Shown here piece after piece: positions 33,274 to 44,539 of a stretch of 64,000 nt of DNA (the first letter of the stretch is position 1; each line of letters opens with the position of its first letter). The DNA comes from Alphaproteobacteria bacterium (GTDB taxonomy: Bacteria > Pseudomonadota > Alphaproteobacteria > Oceanibaculales > Oceanibaculaceae). The stretch is taken from assembly GCA_018823745.1 (NCBI GenBank), contig JAHJHR010000002.1, positions 178,961 to 242,960 of the forward strand. Reading direction: 5' to 3'. Made by a program: the position numbers and the translations under genes. A model generated the notes under the pieces. The model made no database searches and was not told the origin of the DNA. It saw only the letters and a list, made by a program, of their open reading frames with translations.

Positions 33274-35553
33274 CTAGGCTCCGGTCTCCTGGCTCTGGGC
33301 ATCAACCACCGCCAGCGCCGCCATGTTCACAATGCCGCGCACCGTCACCGACGGGGTGAGGATATGCACCGGCATCGCCGCGCCCAGCAGGATCGGGCCG
33401 ACGGACAGCCCCTCGCCCAGCACCTTCAGCAGATTGAACGAGATATTGGCGGCGTCCAGTGTCGGCATGATGAAAAGATTGGCCGGGCCGGTCAGACGGG
33501 AACTCGGGAAAATGCGGCTGCGGATGGCCTCGGATACAGCGGCGTCGCCATGCATCTCGCCCTCGACCTGCAGATCGGGGGCGCGGCGCATGAGGATCTG
33601 CAGCGCCTCGCGCATCTTCACCGCCGACGGCGTGTCATGGCTGCCGAAGCTGGAATGCGACAGCAGCGCCACCTTCGGCTCGATCCCGAAGCGGCGCACC
33701 TCATCGGCGGCCAGCACGACCAGATCGGCAATCTCCTCGGCCGAGGGGTCGGGGGTGACATAGGTATCGGCCAGGAAATAGGTGCCTTTGGACAGCACCA
33801 GCAGGTTCAGCGCCGACATCTGGCGCACGCCCTCGGCCTTGCCGATGATGTCGGTGATGTGCCGCAAATGATCATTATAGCGCCCGATGGTGCCGCAGAT
33901 CATGGCGTCGGCCTCGCCACGCTTGATCATCAGCGTGGCGATGGCCGTGGTCCGGGTGCGCACCACGGTGCGGGCGTAATCCGGCGAGACGCCGTGGCGT
34001 TCCATGATCTGGTGGTACAGCTTCCAGTATTCCGGGAAGCGCGGATCGCTCTGCGGGTTCACGATCTCGACATTCTCGCCCGGCACCAGCTTCAGCCCCA
34101 TGCGCTTGATGCGGGTTTCCACCACCTCCGGCCGGGCGATCAGGATCGGGAAGCCCAGCTTGTCCTCGATCATCTGCTGGGCGGCGCGCAGCACGCGCTC
34201 ATCCTCACCCTCGGAGAAGACGACGCGCTTCGGCGCTTCCCGGGCGCGGTCGAAGACATGCTTCATCACCAGGCCGGAGCGGAAGACGAATTGCGTCAGC
34301 TTCTGCCGGTAGGCCTCGAAATCCTCGATCGGCCGGCGCGCCACGCCCGAATCCATCGCCGCCTTGGCGACGGCGGGGGCGATCTCCACGATCAGCCGGG
34401 GATCGAACGGCTTGGGGATCAGGTAGTCCGGGCCGAACACCAGCTCCTGGTCGCTATAGGCGGCGGCCACGACATCCGACGGCTCGGCCATGGCGAGGTC
34501 GGCGATGGCCTTCACGCAGGCGATCTTCATTTCCTCGTTGATCACCGTTGCGCCGACATCCAGCGCGCCGCGGAAGATGAAGGGGAAGCACAGGACGTTG
34601 TTCACCTGGTTCGGGAAATCACTGCGGCCGGTCGCCATGATGGCGTCGTCGCGCACCGCCTTCACCTCGTCAGGCATGATCTCCGGCGTCGGGTTGGCCA
34701 GCGCCATGATGATCGGGCGGGCGGCCATGCTGGCCACCATCTCCGGCTTCAGCACGTTGGGCGCCGACAATCCCAGGAACACGTCAGCGCCTTCGATGAC
34801 TTCGGCCAGGGTGCGGCATTCGGTCTTCTGGCAGTAGCGTTCCTTGTACTTGTCCATCAGCTCGTTGCGGCCCTCATAGACCACGCCGACAATGTCGGTG
34901 AGCGTCACGTTCTCGCGGCGGACCCCCATATGGACCAGCAGATCGACGCAGGCCAGCGCGGCCGCACCGGCGCCGGAGGTGACCAGCTTCACATCCTCGA
35001 ATTTCTTGCCGACGACGCGCAGCCCGTTGAACACGGCGGCGGCGACGATGATCGCGGTGCCGTGCTGGTCATCATGGAAGACCGGGATCTTCATGCGCTC
35101 GCGCAGCCGGCGCTCGACCTCGAAACATTCCGGGGCCTTGATGTCTTCCAGATTAATGCCGCCGAAGGTCGGCTCCAGGCTGGCGATGATGTCGACCAGC
35201 TTGTCCACGTCCAGCTCGTCGATCTCGATGTCGAACACATCGATACCGGCGAATTTCTTGAACAGGACGCCCTTGCCCTCCATCACCGGCTTGGAGGCCA
35301 GCGGCCCGATCGCGCCCAGCCCCAGCACCGCCGTGCCATTGGTGACCACGCCGACCAGATTGCCGCGTGCGGTGAGGTTATAGGCTTCCTCCGGATTATC
35401 GACGATGGCATTGCACGCCACCGCGACGCCCGGCGTATAGGCCAGCCCCAGATCGCGCGCCGTCGCCAGCGGCTTGGTCGGCATCACCTGGATTTTGCCC
35501 GGAACCGGGTTGCGGTGATATTCGAGTGCGGCTTCTGTCAGGTCGTCTGCCAT
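33274..35553 (-). CDS. maeB: NADP-dependent malic enzyme with C-terminal phosphotransacetylase-like domain
   Basis: MaeB decarboxylates malate to pyruvate and makes NADPH. The 759-residue protein has a malic enzyme half (residues 1 to about 430; VYTPGVA-like AYTPGVAVA near residue 38, [10 protein letters not shown] and [12 protein letters not shown] in the NADP-binding domain) and a C-terminal phosphate acetyltransferase-like half from about 445. In rhizobia this PTA-like domain is a regulatory module rather than an active enzyme. Acetyl-CoA sensing would fit its place among acyl-CoA catabolic genes. Confidence 0.93.
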   Translation of the reverse strand: MADDLTEAALEYHRNPVPGKIQVMPTKPLATARDLGLAYTPGVAVACNAIVDNPEEAYNLTARGNLVGVVTNGTAVLGLGAIGPLASKPVMEGKGVLFKKFAGIDVFDIEIDELDVDKLVDIIASLEPTFGGINLEDIKAPECFEVERRLRERMKIPVFHDDQHGTAIIVAAAVFNGLRVVGKKFEDVKLVTSGAGAAALACVDLLVHMGVRRENVTLTDIVGVVYEGRNELMDKYKERYCQKTECRTLAEVIEGADVFLGLSAPNVLKPEMVASMAARPIIMALANPTPEIMPDEVKAVRDDAIMATGRSDFPNQVNNVLCFPFIFRGALDVGATVINEEMKIACVKAIADLAMAEPSDVVAAAYSDQELVFGPDYLIPKPFDPRLIVEIAPAVAKAAMDSGVARRPIEDFEAYRQKLTQFVFRSGLVMKHVFDRAREAPKRVVFSEGEDERVLRAAQQMIEDKLGFPILIARPEVVETRIKRMGLKLVPGENVEIVNPQSDPRFPEYWKLYHQIMERHGVSPDYARTVVRTRTTAIATLMIKRGEADAMICGTIGRYNDHLRHITDIIGKAEGVRQMSALNLLVLSKGTYFLADTYVTPDPSAEEIADLVVLAADEVRRFGIEPKVALLSHSSFGSHDTPSAVKMREALQILMRRAPDLQVEGEMHGDAAVSEAIRSRIFPSSRLTGPANLFIMPTLDAANISFNLLKVLGEGLSVGPILLGAAMPVHILTPSVTVRGIVNMAALAVVDAQSQETGA

Positions 35554-35624
35554 GGCGTCCTCGGTGTCGATGTATCAACGGAGCGGAAGATGGGCCGCAT
35601 AGTCACTAGGAATGTGGCAAAAGA

Positions 35625-35654
35625 AAAGGCCCGCGGTCATCCCGGCGGGCCTTT
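35625..35654 (-). terminator. intrinsic terminator downstream of tRNA-Leu
   Basis: A perfect 10-bp stem (AAAGGCCCGC at 35625-35634, GCGGGCCTTT at 35645-35654) with a 10-nt loop is followed on the minus strand by TTTCTTTTG. It lies 9 bp past the tRNA 3' end. Confidence 0.85.
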
Positions 35655-35662
35655 CACGAATA

Positions 35663-35749
35663 TGGTGCGGTCGAGAAGACTCGAACTTCCACCCGATTTC
35701 TCGGACAGCGACCTCAACGCTGCGCGTCTACCAATTCCGCCACGACCGC
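35663..35749 (-). tRNA. tRNA-Leu (GAG)
   Basis: The minus-strand sequence folds as an 87-nt class II tRNA. It has the acceptor stem GCGGTCG with CGACCGC, discriminator A and an encoded CCA (35665-35663), a D-loop with GGAATTGGTAGACG, an anticodon loop TTGAGGT (anticodon GAG at 35715-35713, decoding CUC and CUU), a long variable arm around TGTCCGAGAAATCGGGT, and a T-loop with GTTCGAGTC. A terminator follows. Confidence 0.97.
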
Positions 35750-35833
35750 ATATGTAACGAGTATCGCGCCGCCCTGTGACGACCGGCCCGACATCCGTTG
35801 AGGTAAAGCAAACCCCGCCTGGCAACGCAACTC

Positions 35834-35862
35834 TTGCCAAACAGTGCGGGCGGACATACCAA
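35834..35862 (+). promoter_or_regulatory. weak candidate promoter of lipB
   Basis: TTGCCA (35834-35839), a 17-bp spacer and TACCAA (35857-35862) lie about 65 bp before the lipB start. The -35 is like those of fdhD and ndk, the -10 is poor. Confidence 0.33.
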
Positions 35863-35926
35863 ATCCCGAGGGGCACCGCAAGGCGCGTCGCACCCGGCCC
35901 CGCTTTTTATATTGGAATTCTGCCCC

Positions 35927-36625
35927 GTGCCAGACGGATCGCCCCGCCCCTTCACCGCCTCGGACAGTCTCGACTGGCGCATTTCCGACGCGCCGGTCGA
36001 CTACCCGGTTGCGCTTGCCGAGATGGATGCCCGCGTTCAGGCGATCCGCGACGGCACCGCGCCGGAGCAGATCTGGCTGCTCGAACACCCGCCGCTCTAT
36101 ACCGCTGGCACCAGCGCCGATGCGGGTGACCTGCTTCAACCCGACCGCTTCCCGGTCTATGAGGCCGGGCGCGGCGGGCAATACACCTATCACGGGCCGG
36201 GCCAGCGCGTGGTCTATGCGATGATGGATCTGAAGGCGCGCGAACCGGATGTGCGCTGCTATGTCCACGCGCTGGAGGAATGGGCGATCCGCACTCTGGC
36301 GCGCTTCAACGTGACCGGCGAGCGCCGCCCCGGCCGCGTCGGCATCTGGGTACCGCGCCATGATCTGGGCCAGCCCCTGCGCGAGGACAAGATCGCCGCC
36401 ATCGGCGTGCGCGTGCGGCGCTGGGTGACCTTCCACGGCCTGTCGCTGAATGTGGAGCCTGACCTCTCCCACTTCGCCGGCATCGTGCCCTGCGGCATCA
36501 GCCAGCACGGCGTCACCAGCCTGGTCGACCTCGGCCTGCCCGTCACCATGGCCGATGTCGATATGGCACTCCGCGACACCTTCGACGAGGTCTTCGGACA
36601 AAGCACGAAGCTGTGCCGGCGGTAG
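35927..36625 (+). CDS. lipB: octanoyl-[acyl-carrier-protein] transferase LipB
   Basis: LipB moves octanoate from acyl carrier protein to lipoyl domains of the 2-oxoacid dehydrogenases. The 232-residue protein has the family motif [13 protein letters not shown] (81-93), the catalytic K155 (DKIAAIGV) and C189 (VPCGIS), and the LEHPPLYT signature. GTG at 35927 is preferred; an ATG at 35834 would add about 31 residues not typical of the family. It converges at 16 bp on the HEPN-like gene. Confidence 0.92.
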   Translation: MPDGSPRPFTASDSLDWRISDAPVDYPVALAEMDARVQAIRDGTAPEQIWLLEHPPLYTAGTSADAGDLLQPDRFPVYEAGRGGQYTYHGPGQRVVYAMMDLKAREPDVRCYVHALEEWAIRTLARFNVTGERRPGRVGIWVPRHDLGQPLREDKIAAIGVRVRRWVTFHGLSLNVEPDLSHFAGIVPCGISQHGVTSLVDLGLPVTMADVDMALRDTFDEVFGQSTKLCRR

Positions 36626-36641
36626 GGATTTAGCCCCCTCC

Positions 36642-37064
36642 CTACCCCTCCAGCGCCTCGAAGAGCAGGTCGATGGCGCGGCGGGCGTCGCGTTCGAGGC
36701 GGTCGCGGGCGGCGGTCTGGTCGCGCAGGGTGAGGGCGGTCTCGCCTTCCTCATGCACCAGCGCGTTGCGGCGGTTGCGCAGCCAGACATAATCCGGGCC
36801 GAAGCGCAGGGTGTTGAGGGCGATGCCGCCGGTCCCGGCCGCCTCGCGGTCGGCGAGGTCGGCATCCAGGATGGTCTGGGCCAGGATCACGCAGGTCACC
36901 CAGGCGCCGGCGCAGAAGGCAAGCTGCAGGTCGATCAGCAGCGCCTCGGCTTGCTCGCCGATGGTGATGGGGCCGCCGCGCGCGGCATCGTCCAGCCGGC
37001 GCTGGAACCAGGCCTGGCGCTCAGCCCAGAGACGCTGCGACGGGGCGGAGAGGATCGGGTTCAT
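36642..37064 (-). CDS. HEPN-like protein with RX4H motif
   Basis: This 140-residue protein is mainly helical and not tied to a named family. Its middle helix (EALLIDLQLAFCAGAWVTCVILAQTILDADL) and the later motif R99-N-A-L-V-H104 fit the HEPN fold, in which RX4-6H is the RNase active site. Many such domains cut RNA or act as toxins or nucleotide-binding partners. The ATG at 37064 lies 4 bp after the acylphosphatase stop, so they share a transcript. No antitoxin-like nucleotidyltransferase is next to it. An enzymatic role is inference. Confidence 0.6.
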   Translation of the reverse strand: MNPILSAPSQRLWAERQAWFQRRLDDAARGGPITIGEQAEALLIDLQLAFCAGAWVTCVILAQTILDADLADREAAGTGGIALNTLRFGPDYVWLRNRRNALVHEEGETALTLRDQTAARDRLERDARRAIDLLFEALEG

Positions 37065-37068
37065 CAGC

Positions 37069-37353
37069 TTACAGCGTCGGCCATTGCACGAAGCCCGGCC
37101 CGACATCGGCGGTGGAGGTGGCCGTGACCTCGATATCGCTGACCCGGGCGGCGGGCGGGCCCTCCCGGCAGGCCGTAATCATCGCCTCAACCGCGTCCGG
37201 CGGACCGACCAGCACAGCCTCGACGGAGCCATCCTTGCGGTTGCGCACCCAGCCACGCAGGCCCATCTTCGTCGCTTCCTGCATCGTCCAGGCGCGATAC
37301 CACACACCCTGCACCTTGCCCTGGATCGACAGGCGGACGGCCTGCTCGGTCAT
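37069..37353 (-). CDS. acyP: acylphosphatase
   Basis: This 94-residue protein hydrolyses carboxyl-phosphate bonds. It has the anion-binding GKVQGVWYR loop with R20 and the catalytic asparagine N38 in [14 protein letters not shown]. The C-terminal GFVQWPTL is atypical but near the family's FxxR end. The ATG at 37353 follows the pccA stop region by 13 bp; the longer frame to 37422 runs into pccA. It is probably the third gene of a pccB-pccA-acyP-HEPN run. Confidence 0.9.
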   Translation of the reverse strand: MTEQAVRLSIQGKVQGVWYRAWTMQEATKMGLRGWVRNRKDGSVEAVLVGPPDAVEAMITACREGPPAARVSDIEVTATSTADVGPGFVQWPTL

Positions 37354-37366
37354 GACGGCCTCGCGT

Positions 37367-39352
<1,986 letters not shown>

Positions 39353-39365
39353 CGAATCGCCACCC

Positions 39366-40898
39366 TTAAAGCGGAATATTATCGTGCTTCTTCCAAGGAT
39401 TCTCCAGCTGCTTGCCGCGCAGCATGGAGAGCGCCTTGGCGATGCGCCGGCGCGTATTGCGCGGCATGATCACATCATCGATGAAACCGCGCGTGCCGGC
39501 GACGAAGGGATTGGCGAATTTCTGCCGGTATTCCTCGGTCCGCTCGGCGATCTTCTTCTCGTCGCCGATATCGCCACGGAAGATGATCTCCACCGCGCCC
39601 TTCGGTCCCATGACGGCAATCTCCGCCGTCGGCCAGGCATAGTTCACATCGCCCCGCAGATGCTTGGAGCTCATCACGTCATAGGCCCCGCCATAGGCCT
39701 TGCGGGTGATCAGCGTCACCTTCGGCACGGTCGCCTCGGCATAGGCGTAGAGCAGCTTGGCGCCATGCTTGATGATGCCGTTCAGCTCCTGGCTGGTGCC
39801 CGGCAGGAAGCCCGGCACATCGACCAGCGTGACGATGGGAATGTTGAAGCAGTCGCAGAAGCGTACGAAGCGCGCCGCCTTCTTCGAGCTGTCGATATCC
39901 AGGCAGCCGGCCAGCACCATCGGCTGGTTGGCGACGATACCGATGGTCGAGCCGCCGACCCGGCCGAAGCCGATGACGATATTGCCGGCGTAATTCGGCT
40001 GGATCTCGAAGAAATCGCCCTCATCCACGATCTTGTGGATCAGCTCCTTCATGTCATAGGGCTTGTTCGGGTTCGACGGGATCAGCGTGTCGAGCGAGGG
40101 TTCCGGCCGGTCGACCGGATCGGCGGTCGGCCGCACCGGCGGCTGCTCGCGATTCGACGAGGGCAGGAAATCGACGAAGCGGCGTACCTGAAGCAGCGCC
40201 TCCACATCATTCTCGAAGGCCAGATCGGCAACGCCGGATTTGCTGGTATGGGTGACGGCCCCGCCGAGCTGCTCGGCGGTCACCACCTCATGCGTCACGG
40301 TCTTCACCACATCCGGGCCGGTGACGAACATGTAGGAGCTTTCCTTCACCATGAAGATGAAGTCGGTCATGGCCGGCGAATAGACGGCACCACCGGCGCA
40401 CGGCCCCATGATGCAGGAAATCTGCGGCACCACGCCGGAGGCCAGCACATTGCGCTGGAACACCTCGGCATAGCCGGCCAGCGAGGCGACGCCTTCCTGG
40501 ATGCGCGCACCGCCGGAATCGTTCAGCCCGATCACCGGCGCGCCGACCTTCAGCGCCTGGTCCATGATCTTGCAGATCTTCTCGGCATGCGCTTCCGACA
40601 GCGAGCCGCCGAAGACGGTGAAATCCTGGCTGAACACGAAGACCAGCCGGCCATTGATCGTGCCATAGCCGGTGACCACGCCATCGCCCGGCACCTTCTG
40701 CTCGGCCATGCCGAAATCGTTGCAGCGATGCTCGACGAACATGTCCCATTCCTCGAAGGAACCGGGATCGAGCACCAGCTCGATGCGCTCGCGGGCGGTC
40801 AGCTTGCCCTTGGCGTGCTGCGCCTCGATACGGCGCACGCCGCCCCCCTGGCGTGCGCCCTCGCGCATCACTTCCAGCTGGCGAATGATATCCTGCAT
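39366..40898 (-). CDS. pccB: propionyl-CoA carboxylase beta subunit (carboxyltransferase)
   Basis: PccB transfers CO2 from biotin to propionyl-CoA. The 510-residue protein has the PccB pattern: N-terminal [22 protein letters not shown], the [22 protein letters not shown] segment (118-139), [15 protein letters not shown], and the C-terminal [21 protein letters not shown] and [11 protein letters not shown] motifs. Length matches PccB rather than MccB (about 535). It leads the pccB-pccA-acyP-HEPN run and has a near-perfect palindrome 88-105 bp before the ATG. Confidence 0.93.
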   Translation of the reverse strand: MQDIIRQLEVMREGARQGGGVRRIEAQHAKGKLTARERIELVLDPGSFEEWDMFVEHRCNDFGMAEQKVPGDGVVTGYGTINGRLVFVFSQDFTVFGGSLSEAHAEKICKIMDQALKVGAPVIGLNDSGGARIQEGVASLAGYAEVFQRNVLASGVVPQISCIMGPCAGGAVYSPAMTDFIFMVKESSYMFVTGPDVVKTVTHEVVTAEQLGGAVTHTSKSGVADLAFENDVEALLQVRRFVDFLPSSNREQPPVRPTADPVDRPEPSLDTLIPSNPNKPYDMKELIHKIVDEGDFFEIQPNYAGNIVIGFGRVGGSTIGIVANQPMVLAGCLDIDSSKKAARFVRFCDCFNIPIVTLVDVPGFLPGTSQELNGIIKHGAKLLYAYAEATVPKVTLITRKAYGGAYDVMSSKHLRGDVNYAWPTAEIAVMGPKGAVEIIFRGDIGDEKKIAERTEEYRQKFANPFVAGTRGFIDDVIMPRNTRRRIAKALSMLRGKQLENPWKKHDNIPL

Positions 40899-40985
40899 GA
40901 CCCCTCCCCTGCAGACGTCTCTGACGGACCGGTTTGTTTCAGGCCTGATGCAGATAGCATCGACCCGCCCGTGATGCCAGTGCGC

Positions 40986-41003
40986 GATGAACCGCGATTC
41001 ATC
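40986..41003. promoter_or_regulatory. operator-like palindrome upstream of pccB
   Basis: GATGAACCGCGATTCATC pairs at 8 of 9 positions with its mirror. It sits in the 141-bp gap between the end of atp12 and the pccB start, in a likely promoter region, but I cannot assign a regulator. Confidence 0.4.
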
Positions 41004-41039
41004 CTGATTAAAGCATGGCAGGGTACGGCGCCTGCCCCC

Positions 41040-41738
41040 TCAGCTCAGCCGGCAGTGGGACAGGAAGCGCTGGGCGGCCTCGATGTCGCGGCGCAGAAGG
41101 GCCCGGCGTCGGGTGGCCTCGCCATCCTCGCCCCAGCGTTCGATCTGGAAGGTCTCGTCGAGCTGGGCGATGTCGAAGGCCTCGGCCGGGGTGATCCGGC
41201 CATGATGCAGCGCCAGCGCCACGATCAGCGAGCCACAGGCCGAAGTCAGCGTCGCCAGCGCTGTCAGCTCCATGTCAGACAGCCCCTCCACGGCCCTGCG
41301 GACGCCCCTGAGCGCCGGTTCGGGCTGGCGGGCTGGTACGATGCCCGCGGTCACCTGCAAGGGCGCCTCGAAGGCCTCAGCGGCCCAATCCAGCAAGGGC
41401 TGCCACATCTGCGCCTGACGCTCGGCCAGCGCCGCCGGCTCCTCGGCGCGGTAGCACAGAAGATCGGTCTCGGCATAGCGCACCACCTCGCCGATCACGC
41501 CTTCGCGCTGCGCCGACACATGGTCGATGGCGGTGGAGGCGATCTGGGTCAGCGGCATGTCGGCCGGCTGGATCTCGTCGCGCTGGGCCTCCCACTCCGC
41601 CGCCAGCAATTCAGCCAGAGCGGCGGTCGGCAGCACCAGCTCGGCCTTGGCCGGGGTGCGGATAGGCTTGCCGTCCAGCACCACGCGATGCCCGTCTGCG
41701 CCGGGCAGGGCGCTGGCCTGCTTGTAGAAACGCTTCAC
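41040..41738 (-). CDS. ATP12 family F1-ATPase assembly chaperone
   Basis: This 232-residue protein resembles mitochondrial Atp12, which guards the F1 alpha subunit before assembly. The N-terminal part has KRFYKQASALPGADGHRVVLDGKPIRTPAK, then AEWEAQRDEIQPADMPLTQIASTAIDHV, and the C-terminal helical part ends in a WGEDGEATRRRALLRRDI signature. The gene starts with GTG at 41738 after GGAGAG. It follows an AsmA-family gene in the conserved run rluC-HAD-asmA-atp12. Confidence 0.9.
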   Translation of the reverse strand: MKRFYKQASALPGADGHRVVLDGKPIRTPAKAELVLPTAALAELLAAEWEAQRDEIQPADMPLTQIASTAIDHVSAQREGVIGEVVRYAETDLLCYRAEEPAALAERQAQMWQPLLDWAAEAFEAPLQVTAGIVPARQPEPALRGVRRAVEGLSDMELTALATLTSACGSLIVALALHHGRITPAEAFDIAQLDETFQIERWGEDGEATRRRALLRRDIEAAQRFLSHCRLS

Positions 41739-41773
41739 CTGAAACTCTCCATGCTAATAAAGGGGCGGAGCCA

Positions 41774-43756
41774 TCACCGGCCCAGCAAATTCTGGAACAG
41801 GCCGGGAATCCCGCCGGGCTGGGAGCCGCCGCCCGACCCGCTGCCTGCCGGCGCATCCGGGTTGTCGAGCCCGGCAATCGCTTTCGTGCAGGGGCTGTCA
41901 TTGCTGCCACCGGACAGGAAGGGCACCAGCAGGCCCAGCGGGTTGACCATGCCGCCGGCAATCGCCCCGGCAACGCCAGTGGCCAGCGCCGTCGGGTCCA
42001 GGGCAACGCTGGGCTTTGAGAAGCTGCCGCGCACCAGAATCGGCGTCGCCAGGCTGACCAGGCTGGCATCCTTGGGGGCCGGCGTCAGCGTCAGGTCAAG
42101 CTGCTCGCGCCCCAGATCAGCCGTGCCGGTGCCGACCACGGTGACCCGGTTGGTGTCCACCAGCATCACCCGGCTGCGCGCCACGCCACGCGACACATCG
42201 AAACGGCTGACGAAACAGTTCAGATTGGCCCGATCTGCCCCGCCTTGCCCGGTCAGGAGATTGGCGACCAGATCGGTTGCCAGCAATTCCAGATAGCGGT
42301 TATGGATCGTACCGTCGCGCATCACGGTGCGGATCTGGCCCTCCAGGCTGCCGGCGATGGCGCGGGGCGTATCGCCGCGCCCGGTCAGGTCGAGGGCGAT
42401 GTCGCCGGTGCCGCTCACCTGGTCGGTCGCGCCGGTCTCCTTCAGCAGGCGGCCAAGATCGAGCCCCTCGGTGCTGCCCTTCACGCTGATCTGCACCGGG
42501 CTGGCGGCAGCATTCACCCGGATGGCATGGCTGGCCATGCCGCCGAAGCTGGTCAGGGTCAGCGGATCCAGCCGCAGATCGCCATTCTTCAGGCTCAGCC
42601 TGGCGGACACATCCGTCATCTCCTCCTGCCGCAGCGAGACGCGCGCGGCCTGATAGGCGATATCCGCATCTAGGGTCTTCAACACGGCGAGGTCGAGCGA
42701 TTCGGCGGGAATCACCCGGCCATCGGCGGAGCCAGACCCCCCGGAAGCAGCAGGCTCTTCCTTCAGCAACGGGGCAAAATCCAGCCGGTCGCTTGTGAGT
42801 GTCCCGCTCAGGACCGGGCGGGGACCATTCGTGGCAATGGACAGGGTACCAGCGATATCGCTGTCGCCCAGCCGCAGGGCGAGCGGCTCCAGCCGCAGCT
42901 TCTGGCGCGTACCGCTCATCTGCGCCTGCAGATCGAGCGCGCCAATATCCGGCAGCGGGCCGGTCAGCCGCGCAAGCTGCTCATAATCGCTGGTCTTCGC
43001 CGTGACCGACAGGTTCAGCGGCGATTCCACGGCCACCCCCGCCGTGCCCTTCAGGGCGATATCCACGCCAGCGATACGGCCCGTCACATCGACCGGGAAG
43101 CTCTGCCCGCTGGTCAGGGCCGACAGGCCGCCCACCGTGCCGGAGAGTTTCGCCTCAATGCCCTGATAGGTGGCGTCGAGGACAATGTCATTGGTGGTGG
43201 CACCAGAGGGCTTCACGGTCAGCGTCGCCAGTTCGAGCACCTGCGCCGCACCGGTCCGGCCATCGCGATAGGTCAGCGTGCCGCCCTCGATGCCGATCTC
43301 GCCCAGATCGATGGCCCGGCCGCCACCGCCGGTACGTCCCGAAGGAGAACCGGACGCGCCAGGCGCGTTGAACTGCCAGTTGCCCCGGCCCTGGGCGTTG
43401 GTTTCCAGCAGGATATCCGGGCGCACCAGATCCAGTTCGCGGATTTCCACCCGCCCCTCGATCAGCGGGAGCAGCGCGGCGGAAACCCGAAGCTCGGCGA
43501 TACTCGCCATGTTGGTCCGGCTGCCCCAATCGGCATTGGCGAAGCGCACATCCTTCGCCGTCAGCACCGGCGTCATCGACAGGCCAACGCCGATATCACC
43601 GGCAATGGTCAGGGACCGCCCGGTGGCCGCCTCCACCTGCTGGGCGATCTGGCGGCGGATATCCTCCTCATCGACGGAATAGACCACCGCAGCCAGCGCC
43701 ACGACGATGGCGACGAGGCCGACGCCGACAATCTTGGCTATGGTTTTCAGGCGCAT
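41774..43756 (-). CDS. AsmA family protein
   Basis: This 660-residue protein has one N-terminal membrane helix (residues 8-28) followed by a long periplasmic beta-rich part. The AsmA N-terminal segment (IRRQIAQQVEAATGRSLTIAGDIGVGLSMTPVLTAKDVRFAN) and the C-terminal AsmA2-like domain (ARSRVMLVDTNRVTVVGTGTADLGREQLDLTLTPAPKD) are clear. AsmA proteins form bridge-like structures thought to move lipids to the outer membrane. The tail is Gly/Ser-rich with two cysteines. It lies 21 bp after the HAD gene. Confidence 0.85.
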   Translation of the reverse strand: MRLKTIAKIVGVGLVAIVVALAAVVYSVDEEDIRRQIAQQVEAATGRSLTIAGDIGVGLSMTPVLTAKDVRFANADWGSRTNMASIAELRVSAALLPLIEGRVEIRELDLVRPDILLETNAQGRGNWQFNAPGASGSPSGRTGGGGRAIDLGEIGIEGGTLTYRDGRTGAAQVLELATLTVKPSGATTNDIVLDATYQGIEAKLSGTVGGLSALTSGQSFPVDVTGRIAGVDIALKGTAGVAVESPLNLSVTAKTSDYEQLARLTGPLPDIGALDLQAQMSGTRQKLRLEPLALRLGDSDIAGTLSIATNGPRPVLSGTLTSDRLDFAPLLKEEPAASGGSGSADGRVIPAESLDLAVLKTLDADIAYQAARVSLRQEEMTDVSARLSLKNGDLRLDPLTLTSFGGMASHAIRVNAAASPVQISVKGSTEGLDLGRLLKETGATDQVSGTGDIALDLTGRGDTPRAIAGSLEGQIRTVMRDGTIHNRYLELLATDLVANLLTGQGGADRANLNCFVSRFDVSRGVARSRVMLVDTNRVTVVGTGTADLGREQLDLTLTPAPKDASLVSLATPILVRGSFSKPSVALDPTALATGVAGAIAGGMVNPLGLLVPFLSGGSNDSPCTKAIAGLDNPDAPAGSGSGGGSQPGGIPGLFQNLLGR

Positions 43757-43777
43757 GGCCGGTCTCCCCTGCTGTCG

Positions 43778-44443
43778 TCAGGACGCCCGCAGAATGTCTG
43801 CCAGCGCCGCGTAATCATGCACGATATGGTGCGCGCCAGCGGCCTGGAGAACCGGCACCGTGTGGTAACCCCAGGACACGCCAATCGCCATCGTATCGGC
43901 AGATCGTGCCATTTCGATGTCATAGGTTGTGTCGCCGATCATGAATGTATTGGCGGGTTCCACGCCGATCTCCGCCATCGCCGTCAGCAGCATGTCGGGA
44001 TTCGGCTTGCCCGGCCCGTCATCGGCGGTGCGCAGCACCACGAAGCGGTCCAGCAGCTTGTGCTGGTTCAGTGTCGCCAGCAGCCCGCGCTTCGCCTTGC
44101 CGGTGGCGATGCCAAGCAGCCAGCCCTCTTGCGCCAGCGCATCCAGCGTCTCGACCACGCCGGGATAGAGCGGCTCCCAGTGGTCCGGCTGCTGGCGCAT
44201 CACCGTGAAGACGGATTTATAAGCATCGGTCAGCGCCTGGTGCAGGTCGGCGTCGCCCTCCGGGTGCAGCCGGGCGATGGCATCATAGAGCGGCAGGCCT
44301 ATGCCGGTGCGCACCAGCTCCGCCGTCGGCGGCGGCAGATCGTGCCGCGCCCACGCCTCCACCACCGCGCGCACGATATGGTGCTGGCTGTCGACCAGCG
44401 TGCCATCGCAATCGAACATGGCAAGCTTCAGCGGCGCGGACAT
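43778..44443 (-). CDS. HAD-IA family hydrolase (phosphoglycolate phosphatase-like)
   Basis: This 221-residue haloacid dehalogenase-type phosphatase has motif I FDCDGTLVDS (nucleophile D11, acid D13), motif II ATGKAKRG, the motif III lysine in GKPNPDML, and motif IV MIGDTTYDIEMA. A helical cap lies between residues about 18 and 85. It resembles Gph/PpaX-type enzymes; the substrate is not known. A good promoter lies 31 bp upstream, and AAGGGAA precedes the ATG. Confidence 0.88.
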   Translation of the reverse strand: MSAPLKLAMFDCDGTLVDSQHHIVRAVVEAWARHDLPPPTAELVRTGIGLPLYDAIARLHPEGDADLHQALTDAYKSVFTVMRQQPDHWEPLYPGVVETLDALAQEGWLLGIATGKAKRGLLATLNQHKLLDRFVVLRTADDGPGKPNPDMLLTAMAEIGVEPANTFMIGDTTYDIEMARSADTMAIGVSWGYHTVPVLQAAGAHHIVHDYAALADILRAS

Positions 44444-44473
44444 GGCGGTTCCCTTTGCGGTGTCGTCGCCGCT

Positions 44474-44502
44474 GTTCTAGCCGGGGGAGGCGGCAGTGGC
44501 AA
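44474..44502 (-). promoter_or_regulatory. sigma-70-type promoter of the HAD-asmA-atp12 run
   Basis: On the minus strand TTGCCA (44502-44497), a 17-bp spacer and TAGAAC (44479-44474) form a good match, with an expected RNA start near 44467 and a 24-nt leader. Confidence 0.58.
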
Positions 44503-44539
44503 ATGGTGGGGCTGAGATTGTCGCCCCGGCCCGAGCGTA

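Noticed and set aside
33274..34230. PTA-like half of the malic enzyme as a separate phosphotransacetylase gene
   Set aside because: The frame is continuous with the malic enzyme half and this fusion is well known in alphaproteobacteria.
33262..35757. 831-codon plus-strand open frame
   Set aside because: It is antisense to the malic enzyme gene and extends through the tRNA-Leu and its terminator.
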